NCBI GenBank assembly: GCA_001464755.1
Contig: LNDR01000382.1
Span: 1 to 33,601, forward strand
Source of the DNA: Rhizobiales bacterium Ga0077524
GTDB lineage: Bacteria; Pseudomonadota; Alphaproteobacteria; Rhizobiales; Hyphomicrobiaceae
Direction: 5' to 3'
DNA length: 33,601 nucleotides
Below the pieces are notes generated by a model. That model ran no database searches. It was not told the DNA's origin and worked only from the letters and a program-made list of their open reading frames with translations. Shown here piece after piece: positions 7,444 to 15,559 of this stretch. Position numbers and translations under genes: made by a program. Each line of letters begins with the position of its first letter. Positions within the stretch are counted from its first letter, which is position 1.

Positions 7444-7899
7444 ATGTCAGTTATGCAAACGTCCGGACCTAAACTCGCCGGATATGCCGCCACGCTGGTT
7501 GCATTCCTGCTTATGGATGCCGCCTGGCTCGCCCTCGTAGCAATCGACATGTTTCGCGACACTTTGGGCCCGATCCTGCGCGCGCAGCCCAATGTCGGCG
7601 CCATTGCCGCCTTTTACCCAATCTATGCCGCTGGCCTCTACGCGCTTGCCGTGCGGCCGGGCGAAACTCAGCGGTCATGGAGGGCGGCAGCCACAAATGG
7701 CGCGCTGGTGGGACTGACCGCCTACGCCACGTTCGATCTGACCAACCTTGCCATTATCTCGGGTTGGACACCCCTGCTGGCGATCGTCGACATGGCATGG
7801 GGGACCGTCGTCTCGGCGATCGCCGCCGCGGTCGGCTATGCGGCCGAGGCTCGCATGAGGTCTCCGAGAGGGCCCACGCTCGAGGGGCCCGGATCGTGA
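7444..7899 (+). CDS. DUF2177 membrane protein
   Basis: This 151-residue protein has about four hydrophobic segments, beginning LAGYAATLVAFLLMDAAWLA near residues 10-30 and ending LAIVDMAWGTVVSAIAAAVG. The patterns ATLVAFLLMDAAWL, LRAQPNVGAIAAFYPIYAAG and YATFDLTNLA are typical of DUF2177. ATG 7444 follows a GAGAGAAG ribosome site; an upstream in-frame extension is not conserved. It diverges from the sigma-chrR operon and overlaps the next gene by 4 bases (GTGA). DUF2177 genes often lie beside photolyase, CFA-like and ECF sigma genes, so a part in the photooxidative or light response is likely, but its molecular role is unknown. Confidence 0.87.
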   Translation: MSVMQTSGPKLAGYAATLVAFLLMDAAWLALVAIDMFRDTLGPILRAQPNVGAIAAFYPIYAAGLYALAVRPGETQRSWRAAATNGALVGLTAYATFDLTNLAIISGWTPLLAIVDMAWGTVVSAIAAAVGYAAEARMRSPRGPTLEGPGS

Positions 7900-8420
7900 A
7901 CCGCCGCCAAGTCGCAGAGCTGGCCGGCTTTCAAATCGTCTGGCTCGGCTGTGCCCTCGGAGCCGCCTACGGCTCGAGCGCCCCCGGCATCATCGCGGCG
8001 GGCATGTTCGTCAGCGCACAACTCTGGCTGCAAGGCTCCAGGAGGGCCGTCATCGGTCCAGCGCTCGCGAGCGGCGTGGCCGGGCTCGTGGCTGAGACGG
8101 CGGCGAATGCTGCCGGGTTGTTGAGCTATTCCGCCCACTGGCCCTACGACGGCCTGGCGCCCGCTTGGATGGTCGCCCTGTGGCTGGCATTCGGGAGCAC
8201 CATCCCGACCACCGCCGCACTCCTCGGCAAGCGGCCGATCATCAAGGCAGCGGTACTGGGTGCGCTGTTCGGCCCACTCGCCTACGCCGCCGGTGCTCGG
8301 CTCGGAGCGCTGCAGATGACTGAGCCGGTTTGGATCCCCGCTGCGGCGATCGCGTGCACGTGGGCTCTGGTCTTTCCGGCTCTCGTCGCTTTCGCCCAAT
8401 CCGCAGGCCGCATTGATTGA
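7896..8420 (+). CDS. DUF2878 membrane protein
   Basis: The 174-residue product starts with GTG at 7896, overlapping the DUF2177 stop. It has several membrane segments (FQIVWLGCALGAAYGSS; a long stretch near residues 85-110 with PAWMVALWLAFGSTI; IACTWALVFPALVAFA near the end). The order and motifs, especially PAWMVALWxAF and the C-terminal Trp-rich helix, fit DUF2878. It is translationally coupled to DUF2177 and probably works at the same membrane. No enzymatic motif is visible. The assignment rests on pattern recognition and company. Confidence 0.8.
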   Translation: MNRRQVAELAGFQIVWLGCALGAAYGSSAPGIIAAGMFVSAQLWLQGSRRAVIGPALASGVAGLVAETAANAAGLLSYSAHWPYDGLAPAWMVALWLAFGSTIPTTAALLGKRPIIKAAVLGALFGPLAYAAGARLGALQMTEPVWIPAAAIACTWALVFPALVAFAQSAGRID

Positions 8421-8458
8421 AAGCCGCAAGATGCTATCGGCGAGAAATCAATCTCCCG

Positions 8459-9994
8459 CTAAGTAATTCCATCGAGTTCACCAAGGAACGCCTCGGCACT
8501 CGCGAGGGTGAGGCCACGCCGCTCGCCCGATAGCTTGTCCCAGGTGCGATACATCTGCGCCATGCGCGGGTTCCCCGCGAGTTTCTCACGGTGACGAGCG
8601 AGAAAGGCCCAATAGAGCGCATTGAAGGGGCACGCGTCTTCACCGTGCGGCTTTGTCACGTCGTAGCGGCAGCCCTTACAGTAATCCGACATCCGGTTGA
8701 TGTAGGCGCCCGACGCGACGTAGGGCTTCGAGGCAAGAAGGCCGCCGTCTGCGAACTGGCTCATGCCGAGCGTATTGGGCAGCTCGACCCATTCGTAGGC
8801 ATCCGCGTAGACCAGCAAATACCACTCGTGAAGGGCCTGTGGCGAAACTCCTGCAAGGAGCGCGAAATTGCCGGTCAGCATCAGGCGCTGGATGTGATGG
8901 GCGTAGGCTTCGCGCCGGGTTTGGCCAATCGCCGCGCGCAAGCACGCCATCGGTGTATCGCCAGTCCAGTAGAATTCCGGGACAGGCCGCTTCTGGTTGA
9001 AATAGTTCTGCTCGACGTACTCCGGCATCTTCAGCCAGTAGATTCCACGCACATACTCGCGCCAGCCGATGATCTGCCGGATGAAGCCCTCGGCAGCGTT
9101 CAGCGGCACGCGGCCGGAACGGTAGGCGGCCTCCGCGCGCCGGCACACGTCGAGTGGGTCGAGCAAGCCGACGTTGAGATAGACCGACAGGACGGAGTGA
9201 TAGAGGAACGCCTCGCCGTCGAGCATCGCGTCCTGGAAATCGCCGAAACGGCCAAGTGTGGTACCGATGAAATGCGTGAGAGCCTGCTCGGCCTGGGCGC
9301 GCGTTACGCCGAACCAGAACGGCTCAAGATCCCCGAAGTGGTCGGGGAAGCGCTGCTCGACGAGCCCCAGCACGTCGCGCGTGATCTGGTCGGGCTCGAA
9401 GCGCAAAGGTCGCGGCATCAGCAGGTCTGGCCGCGCGGGCTTGCGGTTGTCGTGATCGAAATTCCAGCGGCTACCGCAAGGCTCACCGGCCTCCATGAGC
9501 AGCCCCGTCTTTCGGCGCATCTCCCGATAGAAATCCTCCATCCGGAGCTGCTTTCGATCCTCGGCCCACGCCGAGAACTCGGTTTCGGAGCAAATGAAGC
9601 GATCGTCAGCGCGAATGTCGACAGCAACGCCAAATTGATTCTGCCAGCCGCGCGCCATCTCGAGCAGACGCCATTCGCCTGGCGACGTGACGACGATCCC
9701 CGCCGGCCTGGATCGCTCGATCCAATGCTCGACCTCGGTCGTGAAACTGCCGGAGGCTCCGGTCTCTCCGAGGGTGTGATAGTCGACCGTCCAACCTGCG
9801 GCGCGAAGCTCATCGGCGAAATGGCGCATGCTGGATAGAATGAAAGCGATCTTCTTCTTGTGATGCCGGACATAGGTGGCTTCCTCCGCCACCTCACACA
9901 TCACGACGACATCGCGCGCCTTGTCGGCGCCCCGCAACGCCGAGATCGCCGGTGTCAATTGGTCGCCGAGAACGAGAATGAGGCGGCCCGTCAT
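8459..9994 (-). CDS. Iron-sulfur bacterial cryptochrome/(6-4) photolyase (PhrB/CryB type)
   Basis: The protein has 511 residues, usual for the FeS-BCP group. An N-terminal Rossmann-like domain starts [12 protein letters not shown]; the C-terminal helical FAD domain includes [15 protein letters not shown] and [13 protein letters not shown]. Cys351, Cys439, Cys442 and Cys455 have the same spacing (88, 3, 13) as the [4Fe-4S] ligands of Rhodobacter CryB and Agrobacterium PhrB. Members use light to repair (6-4) pyrimidine photoproducts or act as photoreceptors; these cannot be told apart here. The start overlaps the DUF2256 stop by 4 bases (ATGA). Location next to rpoE-chrR matches the Rhodobacter theme in which photolyase genes are sigma-E targets. 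Confidence 0.95.
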   Translation of the reverse strand: MTGRLILVLGDQLTPAISALRGADKARDVVVMCEVAEEATYVRHHKKKIAFILSSMRHFADELRAAGWTVDYHTLGETGASGSFTTEVEHWIERSRPAGIVVTSPGEWRLLEMARGWQNQFGVAVDIRADDRFICSETEFSAWAEDRKQLRMEDFYREMRRKTGLLMEAGEPCGSRWNFDHDNRKPARPDLLMPRPLRFEPDQITRDVLGLVEQRFPDHFGDLEPFWFGVTRAQAEQALTHFIGTTLGRFGDFQDAMLDGEAFLYHSVLSVYLNVGLLDPLDVCRRAEAAYRSGRVPLNAAEGFIRQIIGWREYVRGIYWLKMPEYVEQNYFNQKRPVPEFYWTGDTPMACLRAAIGQTRREAYAHHIQRLMLTGNFALLAGVSPQALHEWYLLVYADAYEWVELPNTLGMSQFADGGLLASKPYVASGAYINRMSDYCKGCRYDVTKPHGEDACPFNALYWAFLARHREKLAGNPRMAQMYRTWDKLSGERRGLTLASAEAFLGELDGIT

Positions 9995-10176
9995 CGCTGA
10001 CCGCCCGTGCGGTCCCGACGGCTGCGCCGGCAGCGTTCGGAACAGTAACGCACGAGCGGCCAGTCACGTGCCCATTTCTTGCGCCAGGTGAACGGCCGAT
10101 CGCACGCCAGACACGTCTTCTGCGGGAAATCGGCTTTGCGGAGGCGTGAAGCCTTCCCCGCCGATGGCTGCATCAT
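9991..10176 (-). CDS. DUF2256 small zinc-finger protein
   Basis: From the ATG at 10176 the product has 61 residues. It carries the compact DUF2256 signature: [16 protein letters not shown], then [12 protein letters not shown], with two Cys pairs that should bind zinc. An upstream ATG at 10230 is in frame but would leave almost no leader if the candidate promoter at 10242-10270 is used; GAGGA lies before ATG 10176. DUF2256 is almost always next to cryptochrome/photolyase genes and is here coupled to one by a 4-base overlap. A nucleic-acid or photolyase-partner role is inferred only. Confidence 0.88.
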   Translation of the reverse strand: MMQPSAGKASRLRKADFPQKTCLACDRPFTWRKKWARDWPLVRYCSERCRRSRRDRTGGQR

Positions 10177-10241
10177 GGCTCGCAAATCCTCACGCGCGCG
10201 GCGGCGAGCCCCTATGGACCATCCATCCATGCTCTTGAGGT

Positions 10242-10270
10242 CCTAACGCTGGAGTGCTTGCTCTGGATCG
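10242..10270 (-). promoter_or_regulatory. Candidate ECF promoter of the DUF2256-photolyase operon
   Basis: On the reverse strand CGATCC (10270-10265) is followed after 18 bases by TTAGG (10246-10242). The spacing equals that of three other candidates in this island; the -35 has 5 of 6 matches to TGATCC. Transcription would start near 10235, giving a leader of about 59 bases to ATG 10176. It lies in the short gap after the mutY stop. Confidence 0.4.
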
Positions 10271-10293
10271 CGGGGCCGTCTCGTATCAAGCCC

Positions 10294-11493
10294 TCAACCG
10301 TCTCCCATCGCGTGCGCGATGACCTTGCGCATCAGGCTCGGGAGCGCAGCTTTGGCCAACGCCCGTCGCGGCAACCAATGGCATCGATCGGCATCGGCCC
10401 AGAGGTCGAGTTGCGTATCGGCCCGGACGACCGCACGGACGATCGCCAGCTCGAGCCGGAAGTGCGTGAACGTATGGCTGACCACGCCTGTGACGGGCCA
10501 CCACTCTGCGCGCAACGGGGCCGACTTCATGGCCTGCGCGAGTGCGGGTTCCGCGTCGCCCCAGTCGGTCGATGGCACCTCGAGCATGCCGCCGAGCAGC
10601 CCGGCCTCGTGCCGGCGCCGAAGCAGAATGTGGCCGTCCTCGCGCAAGGTAACAAAGGCAATGCCATAGCGCACCGGACGCTCGGCCTTGGCCTTGCGCA
10701 TCGGCAGGGTTGCCTCGATCCCGAGGGCGCGGGCGTCGCAGGCCGCGCTTAGGGGGCACATCAGGCACGAGGGCCGCTTCGGGGTACAGATGCGGGCACC
10801 CAGGTCCATCATCGCCTGGGCATGGTCGCCGGCACGGGACTCGGGCGTTAGCGTCGCGGCAAGGCTACGCAGAACCGGCTTGGAGCCCGGCAACGCCTCG
10901 CGCACGGCGAACAGGCGCGAGACGACGCGTTCGATGTTGCCGTCGACAGGCGTGGCGCATTGCCCGAACGCGATCGCCGAGATCGCGGCGGCCGTATAGG
11001 GGCCGATACCCGGCAGCTCCCGCAACTCGGCCTCTCTGGACGGGAATCGTCCGTCGTGGCGTTCGACGATGGCTTTGGCGCAGGCGTGAAGGTTGCGGGC
11101 TCGCGAGTAGTAGCCAAGCCCTGCCCAGGCGGCGAGCACGTCGTCGAGCTTGGCCTTGGCGAGGCGCTCGATCTTCGGCCAGCGGCGCACGAACTCCAGA
11201 AAATAAGGCACCACCGCCTTCACTGTGGTCTGCTGAAGCATGATCTCGGACAGCCAGACCCGATAGGCGTCAGGTGTCTCGCCCGGACCGTAGCGCCACG
11301 GCAGGTCGCGCCGCTCGCGGTCATACCAACCGAGCAGCGGGGCGTTGATCTGGGCCGCGGTTGGGCCGACCGAGTGCACGAGTGGAGCGCCGGCCGTGCC
11401 CTCTACGGTCTCGGCCCCGCCAGGTAACGCCTCGCTAGTGCCCAGTGAGGTGTCCCTCGACCGGAGTGGTTGCTCTAATGCCACAGTGCTCAT
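10294..11493 (-). CDS. mutY: Adenine DNA glycosylase MutY
   Basis: The product removes adenine mispaired with 8-oxoguanine in base excision repair. From ATG 11493 it has 399 residues. Visible are LSEIMLQQTTV with the catalytic Glu, the helix-hairpin-helix ELPGIGPYTAAAI, the catalytic Asp in PVDGNIERV, and the [4Fe-4S] motif C-X6-C-X2-C-X5-C (CTPKRPSCLMC). A C-terminal NUDIX-like domain that recognises 8-oxoguanine follows, with VSHTFTHFRLEL near its end. About 45 N-terminal residues before the catalytic domain are low-complexity; ATG 11526 or a later start cannot be excluded. It diverges from the DUF721 gene. As an oxidative-damage repair enzyme it sits suitably beside the photooxidative island, but no shared promoter is seen. 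Confidence 0.95.
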   Translation of the reverse strand: MSTVALEQPLRSRDTSLGTSEALPGGAETVEGTAGAPLVHSVGPTAAQINAPLLGWYDRERRDLPWRYGPGETPDAYRVWLSEIMLQQTTVKAVVPYFLEFVRRWPKIERLAKAKLDDVLAAWAGLGYYSRARNLHACAKAIVERHDGRFPSREAELRELPGIGPYTAAAISAIAFGQCATPVDGNIERVVSRLFAVREALPGSKPVLRSLAATLTPESRAGDHAQAMMDLGARICTPKRPSCLMCPLSAACDARALGIEATLPMRKAKAERPVRYGIAFVTLREDGHILLRRRHEAGLLGGMLEVPSTDWGDAEPALAQAMKSAPLRAEWWPVTGVVSHTFTHFRLELAIVRAVVRADTQLDLWADADRCHWLPRRALAKAALPSLMRKVIAHAMGDG

Positions 11494-11588
11494 GGCAGGC
11501 CCCCGCGCATCAATCCGGCGAATCATTTAACTCGATCTTAAGGATGAGCAGGTGCGATGGGAACCGCACTGAGTGGGGACGACCAGCG

Positions 11589-12239
11589 ATGCAGCTCAAG
11601 GCACCAGCTCTCGGCAGAAATGACACGCCGACAACCAGCGGACACAGCCGCCTTTCTGCTTATGCCGCTCGGCTGCCGCTTCGACCAGCGCCGACCCGCA
11701 TGGCCGGTCCGCAGCCGGTCTACGCAAAGACCGTTGGCAGCTTCGTTCCACGCCTCACCAAGCCGGCGTTCGAGCGCTATGGCTTCTCGGCTGCGGCGCT
11801 GATTACCGACTGGGAGACGATCGTCGGCGCCGACATTGCCCGATATACGATGCCAGAACGCCTGAAATGGCCGAAGCGTGTCGAATGGTCCGGTGCCGAG
11901 GCCGCCGAAGAAAATCGCGGCCGGCCCGGCGCGACCCTGGTGCTGGCCGTGGCCTCCGGCCGCGCGCTCGATATCCAGTACAAAGGCAGCCAGCTCATCG
12001 ACCGGATCAACGCCTACTTTGGTTATCGGGCGATCGCCGACATGCGCATCGTGCAGGTGGCGGCGATCAAGCCAGCCTCGAGCCTTGGCCCCGCGCCACA
12101 TGCCTCCGTGCCGGCCGCCACACCTCTGAAGCCGCGTGAGGAGCTCGCCCGGATCGCCGAGCCCGGCCTCAAGGCCGCACTCGAGCGCATGGCCCAGGGT
12201 CTCGGCGCCCGGTCGTCGCGGGCACGCGCCAAGACTTGA
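11589..12239 (+). CDS. DUF721 (DciA-like) protein
   Basis: The 216-residue protein has a DUF721 core at about residues 45-155: AALITDWETIVGADIARYTMPERLKWPK, interrupted in this quotation for length, then TLVLAVASGRALDIQYKG and LIDRINAYFGYRAIADMRIVQ. The Ala/Pro-rich tail is less conserved. GGGGACG precedes ATG 11589; ATG 11700 would also keep the core. DUF721/DciA proteins load or assist the replicative helicase in bacteria lacking DnaC; the role in this lineage is inferred. The gene diverges from mutY and precedes two DsbA-like genes, a neighbourhood recurrent in Rhizobiales. Confidence 0.85.
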   Translation: MQLKAPALGRNDTPTTSGHSRLSAYAARLPLRPAPTRMAGPQPVYAKTVGSFVPRLTKPAFERYGFSAAALITDWETIVGADIARYTMPERLKWPKRVEWSGAEAAEENRGRPGATLVLAVASGRALDIQYKGSQLIDRINAYFGYRAIADMRIVQVAAIKPASSLGPAPHASVPAATPLKPREELARIAEPGLKAALERMAQGLGARSSRARAKT

Positions 12240-12379
12240 CGAAGCCGCCGTCCTGACGCATTGCCTCGCTCACGGCGAGTTCATTGTGCGTTCAGCGCGG
12301 AACCGCCTTAAAGGCTAGGCACTTCGCCATGGTCGATGAGCGATCAAGCATGCCCCGATCCGAATCGGAGGAGACCGAC

Positions 12380-13057
12380 GTGACCGATTTCAACGAGCGC
12401 CTTCTGCGGACGGCCGTGACGCGACGTCCCGTCGTGATGGCCGGCGCGGCGCTGCTGCTCGCGCCGAGCCTTGCCCTGGCGCAGGACACTAAGGCTGACG
12501 CCGATCTCACGGCCGAGCTGATGAAGCCCGGCCCGATCCCCGACATCGTCGTCGGCAAGGCGGACGCGCCCGTGACCATCGTCGAGTATGCCTCGATGAC
12601 ATGCAGTCACTGTGCGAACTTCCACAACACCTTGCTGCCGAAGCTCAAGGAAAAGTACATCGACACCGGCAAGGTGAAACTGATCCTGCGTGAGTTCCCG
12701 CTCGACAATCTGGCGGCGGCCGCGTCGATGTTGTCGCGATGCGCGGGCGAGGGAAAAACTTACGACCTCATCTCAGCCTTCTTTGAAAAGCAGAACGACT
12801 GGGCTTTCGTGCAGTCCAATCACGTGCCGGCGCTGTTCAAGATCGCCAGCGAGCACGGCTTCACGAAGGATCGTTTCGACAAGTGTTTGACCGACCAGAA
12901 GCTGCTGGACGGCGTCACGGCCACGCGGGACCGCGGCAACAAGGTCCTCGGCGTGCGCTCGACCCCGACGTTCTTCATCAACGGGCGCAAGCTCGCTGAT
13001 CGCGCCGACACGATCGAGAGCTTCGATAAAGCCATCGAGCCGCTGCTGAAAAAGTAG
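12380..13057 (+). CDS. Secreted DsbA-family thiol-disulfide oxidoreductase
   Basis: From GTG 12380, which follows a near-perfect GGAGGAG site, the protein has 225 residues. It carries a signal peptide with Arg-Arg at 15-16 and a hydrophobic core ending LAPSLALAQ, so export is expected (Sec, or possibly Tat given the Arg pair). The mature part is a thioredoxin/DsbA fold: MTCSHC contains the CXXC active site, and the cis-Pro region is RSTPTFFING. Such proteins form or isomerise disulfides in the periplasm. Upstream in-frame ATGs (e.g. 12329) give unconserved leaders. The next gene is a lipoprotein paralogue 21 bases downstream with the same KPGPxP and YIDTGKV motifs. Confidence 0.92.
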   Translation: MTDFNERLLRTAVTRRPVVMAGAALLLAPSLALAQDTKADADLTAELMKPGPIPDIVVGKADAPVTIVEYASMTCSHCANFHNTLLPKLKEKYIDTGKVKLILREFPLDNLAAAASMLSRCAGEGKTYDLISAFFEKQNDWAFVQSNHVPALFKIASEHGFTKDRFDKCLTDQKLLDGVTATRDRGNKVLGVRSTPTFFINGRKLADRADTIESFDKAIEPLLKK

Positions 13058-13078
13058 CGACTCCAAGGGGGAAACAGC

Positions 13079-13882
13079 ATGCGGCAGGGCCGAGCCACGA
13101 CATTCGCGAAGGCCCTGGCGGCACTAGGCGTTCTGGCGGCCCTGAGCGGATGTGCCGGTAGCGATGGCGCCATGCTGCTGGCCTCCGGCTCACCCCCCAC
13201 GCCTCCGGGCACGTCAGCGGATTCGCCAGACACGTCTCCTTATGGCACGACGCAGGCCAAGCCCGCGGCCTTCAGCCCGTTCGCTCCGGACGGCGCCTCG
13301 GATCGTCCGCTGCGCGAGGTGATCGCCAATCCCACCCTCGACGACGTGCTGAAGCCTGGACCACTGCCCGAGTTCTCGCTCGGCCGCAGCGACGCCCCGG
13401 TCGTGATGGTCAAGTACATGTCGTTGACCTGTCAGCACTGTCGCCGCTTCATGGCCGAGACGTTTCCGCCGCTGAAGCGCGAGTATATCGACACGGGCAA
13501 GGTGCGGTTGATCATCCGCGAATTCCCAATCGGCCGGACCAGCGGCAACGCAACCATCGCGCTGCGCTGCGCGCCGATGGCGCAATACTTGCCGCTCTAT
13601 CGCAAATTCCTCGAGCAGCAATCGGCCTGGGTCTCGCAGGAGGTGCGCCCCGAAGCGATCCTCAAAGTGGCGGCTCAGGTGGGCCTGACATCCGCCGAGT
13701 ACGAGGCTTGCGTCAAGAACGCCGGGCTCATCGAGGGACTGAAGCAGATCAAGGACCGCGGCCGCGACCTCGGCATCATCGGTACGCCCAACTTCTTCAT
13801 CGGCAACAAGCTGGTGAAGTCGGTGGTGGGGATCACTGAGATCCGAGCGATGGTGGATGCGGCGCTCGCCGGACGAGAGTAG
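13079..13882 (+). CDS. DsbA-family lipoprotein
   Basis: This 267-residue protein begins with a lipoprotein signal ending in the lipobox LSGC (Cys at residue 24), followed by a Pro/Ser-rich linker of about 60 residues and then a DsbA-like domain. The active site is TCQHC and the cis-Pro region GTPNFFIG. It shares KPGPLPE, YIDTGKVRLIIREFP and the domain layout with the preceding gene, so the two arose by tandem duplication. AGGGGGAA lies before the ATG. It should be anchored in the membrane facing the periplasm, while its partner is probably soluble. Residue 2 after the lipid Cys is Ala rather than Asp, so outer-membrane sorting is possible. Confidence 0.92.
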   Translation: MRQGRATTFAKALAALGVLAALSGCAGSDGAMLLASGSPPTPPGTSADSPDTSPYGTTQAKPAAFSPFAPDGASDRPLREVIANPTLDDVLKPGPLPEFSLGRSDAPVVMVKYMSLTCQHCRRFMAETFPPLKREYIDTGKVRLIIREFPIGRTSGNATIALRCAPMAQYLPLYRKFLEQQSAWVSQEVRPEAILKVAAQVGLTSAEYEACVKNAGLIEGLKQIKDRGRDLGIIGTPNFFIGNKLVKSVVGITEIRAMVDAALAGRE

Positions 13883-13927
13883 ACGGCCGCAGATCGACTT
13901 CGTAGAGCCATGGTTATTTGCGGCCGT
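13883..13927. repeat. Inverted repeat between convergent dsbA-like and kef genes
   Basis: ACGGCCGCA (13883-13891) and TGCGGCCGT (13919-13927) are exact reverse complements with a 27-base spacer. One arm directly follows the lipoprotein stop and the other lies in the last codons of the TrkA-N frame. It may act as a bidirectional transcription stop, though the loop is long and no T-tract is present. Confidence 0.35.
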
Positions 13928-14345
13928 TGAGCGCCTGGACCAGGGCGCGCGCGATCTCCGACGCCCCTTCGACCACCTCGCTTGCACCAAGGCTAGTCAA
14001 GTGCTGCGCCTCCGCGTCGGTGTGAGCCCGCGCGATGATGCGCAACGCAGGGTTCGCAGCCCGTGCCTGCTCGACGATCTGCCCGGCTTCGAATACGTCC
14101 GGGATCGCAATGACGACCGCCTTGGAATCGGCCAGGTTGGCCGTCGGCAGAGCCTTCAGGGCGTTCCCGGCAATCGCTTTAATGCCCTGTTTGCCCAACT
14201 GCTCGATGAGTTCGACATTCTCGTCGAGGACCAGCACGCTGGCCCCGCTGCGGACAAGGTCGTCCATGATGCGGCGCCCCACGCGACCGCAACCGACCAG
14301 CACGATCTGGTCAACCGAGACGCCCGGGAGCAGGTTTCGCCGCAT
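13914..14345 (-). CDS. TrkA-N (RCK) domain piece of a split Kef-type antiporter
   Basis: This 143-residue frame encodes an NAD-binding TrkA-N domain: QIVLVGCGRVGRRIM has GxGxxG, followed by VLVLDENVELIEQLGKQG and AIAGNALKAL. In YbaL/Kef-type proteins this domain is the C-terminal half of one chain that gates the antiporter. Here it is in a frame shifted by one base relative to the membrane part. ATG 14345 lies 32 bases before the upstream frame's stop, with GGAAG ahead of it, so it could be made as a separate, coupled protein. Alternatively the gene is broken by an indel in the linker. The domain itself looks intact, which argues against long decay. Confidence 0.7.
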   Translation of the reverse strand: MRRNLLPGVSVDQIVLVGCGRVGRRIMDDLVRSGASVLVLDENVELIEQLGKQGIKAIAGNALKALPTANLADSKAVVIAIPDVFEAGQIVEQARAANPALRIIARAHTDAEAQHLTSLGASEVVEGASEIARALVQALNGRK

Positions 14346-15549
14346 TAGCCCGAGCTTCCAGCCACGGTGTCCACCGATCGAGCACCAGGAACAGGAGCGG
14401 ATTGACCAATATGGAGAGAAGGGCACCGGCGAGCAGCAAGTCACGGGTGCTCTCCTGGACGACGCCCAGCATGACGCCGAGACCGGCCAGAATGAATGAG
14501 AACTCACCGATCTGGGCCAGGCTCGCCGAGATGAAGAGGGCCCTGAGCAGCGAATGCCCGAACAGGAGGACGATCGCCAGCGCCGCAATCGACTTGCCGA
14601 GCACGATGATTGCAACCGTCGCCACCAGCGGCCAAGTCGCTGTGATCAGGATCGATGGATTGAACAGCATCCCCACGGAGACGAAGAACAGGACCGCAAA
14701 GGCATCGCGCAACGGCAGGCTCTCTTCAGCGGCGCGCTGGCTGAGTTCCGATTCGCTGAGGATCATCCCTGCAAAAAATGCCCCGAGCGCAAAAGACACA
14801 CCGAACAGCTTGGCTGCAGCGAAGGCCACTCCCAGCGCAATCGCCAGCACGCCCAGACGGAACAGCTCGCGGGACCCCGTGTGGGCGATGTAGTGGAGGA
14901 TAGCTGGTATCAGCCGCCGCCCGATCACCATCATCAGGACGACGAAAATTGCGACCTGTCCGATAGTGACGGCAGCCTGCTTGGTGACCATCCACAAGCC
15001 TGCACTCGAGAGTGTGGCCCCGACCAGCAGCGGCGCCAATGCGGGCAGCAGGACAAGAGTGAGGACCATCACGATGTCCTCGACCACCAGCCAGCCCACG
15101 GCGATGCGCCCGCGCACCGTGCTGAGGAGCCGCCGCTCCTGAAGGGCTCTGAGCAACACCACCGTGCTTGCAACCGACAGCGCGAGGCCGAATACGATCC
15201 CCTCCCCCATCGGCAAGCCCATCGCGCGGGTGAGGCCGAAACCGAGGGCCGTGGCGGCGATGATCTGGACGAGAGCCCCGGGGATGGCGATCGCCCTTAC
15301 CGACATGAGATCGGCGAAGGAGAAGTGCAGGCCGACGCCGAACATCAGCAGGATGATCCCGATCTCGGCCAACTCGAAAGCGAGTGCCTGATCCGCGACG
15401 TATCCCGGCGTAAACGGCCCGATTGCGACACCAGCCAGCAGGTAACCGGCGATGGGCGATACTTTGCACCGCTGGGCCAGCGCGCCAAAGGCGAACGCCA
15501 GCGTCAGACCGACGACGATCGTGGTAATCAGCGGCGTGTGATGTGGCAT
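14311..15549 (-). CDS. Kef/YbaL-type monovalent cation:proton antiporter, membrane domain
   Basis: The 412-residue product has about twelve hydrophobic segments of the CPA2 sodium/proton exchanger domain: SPIAGYLLAGVAIGPFTPG, ELAEIGIILLMFGVGLHFS, VGWLVVEDIVMVL and AQIGEFSFILAGLG are all characteristic. ATG 15549 gives the usual short N-terminus (MPHHTPLI). The frame ends in the linker (LEARANAAKPAP) without the TrkA-N domain normally attached; that domain continues in another frame. The gene sits on the reverse strand between the DsbA-like genes and smc. Substrate is probably potassium or sodium. Whether the channel part works without a fused regulatory domain is open. Confidence 0.85.
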   Translation of the reverse strand: MPHHTPLITTIVVGLTLAFAFGALAQRCKVSPIAGYLLAGVAIGPFTPGYVADQALAFELAEIGIILLMFGVGLHFSFADLMSVRAIAIPGALVQIIAATALGFGLTRAMGLPMGEGIVFGLALSVASTVVLLRALQERRLLSTVRGRIAVGWLVVEDIVMVLTLVLLPALAPLLVGATLSSAGLWMVTKQAAVTIGQVAIFVVLMMVIGRRLIPAILHYIAHTGSRELFRLGVLAIALGVAFAAAKLFGVSFALGAFFAGMILSESELSQRAAEESLPLRDAFAVLFFVSVGMLFNPSILITATWPLVATVAIIVLGKSIAALAIVLLFGHSLLRALFISASLAQIGEFSFILAGLGVMLGVVQESTRDLLLAGALLSILVNPLLFLVLDRWTPWLEARANAAKPAPGRLG

Positions 15550-15559
15550 CGGTCTCACG

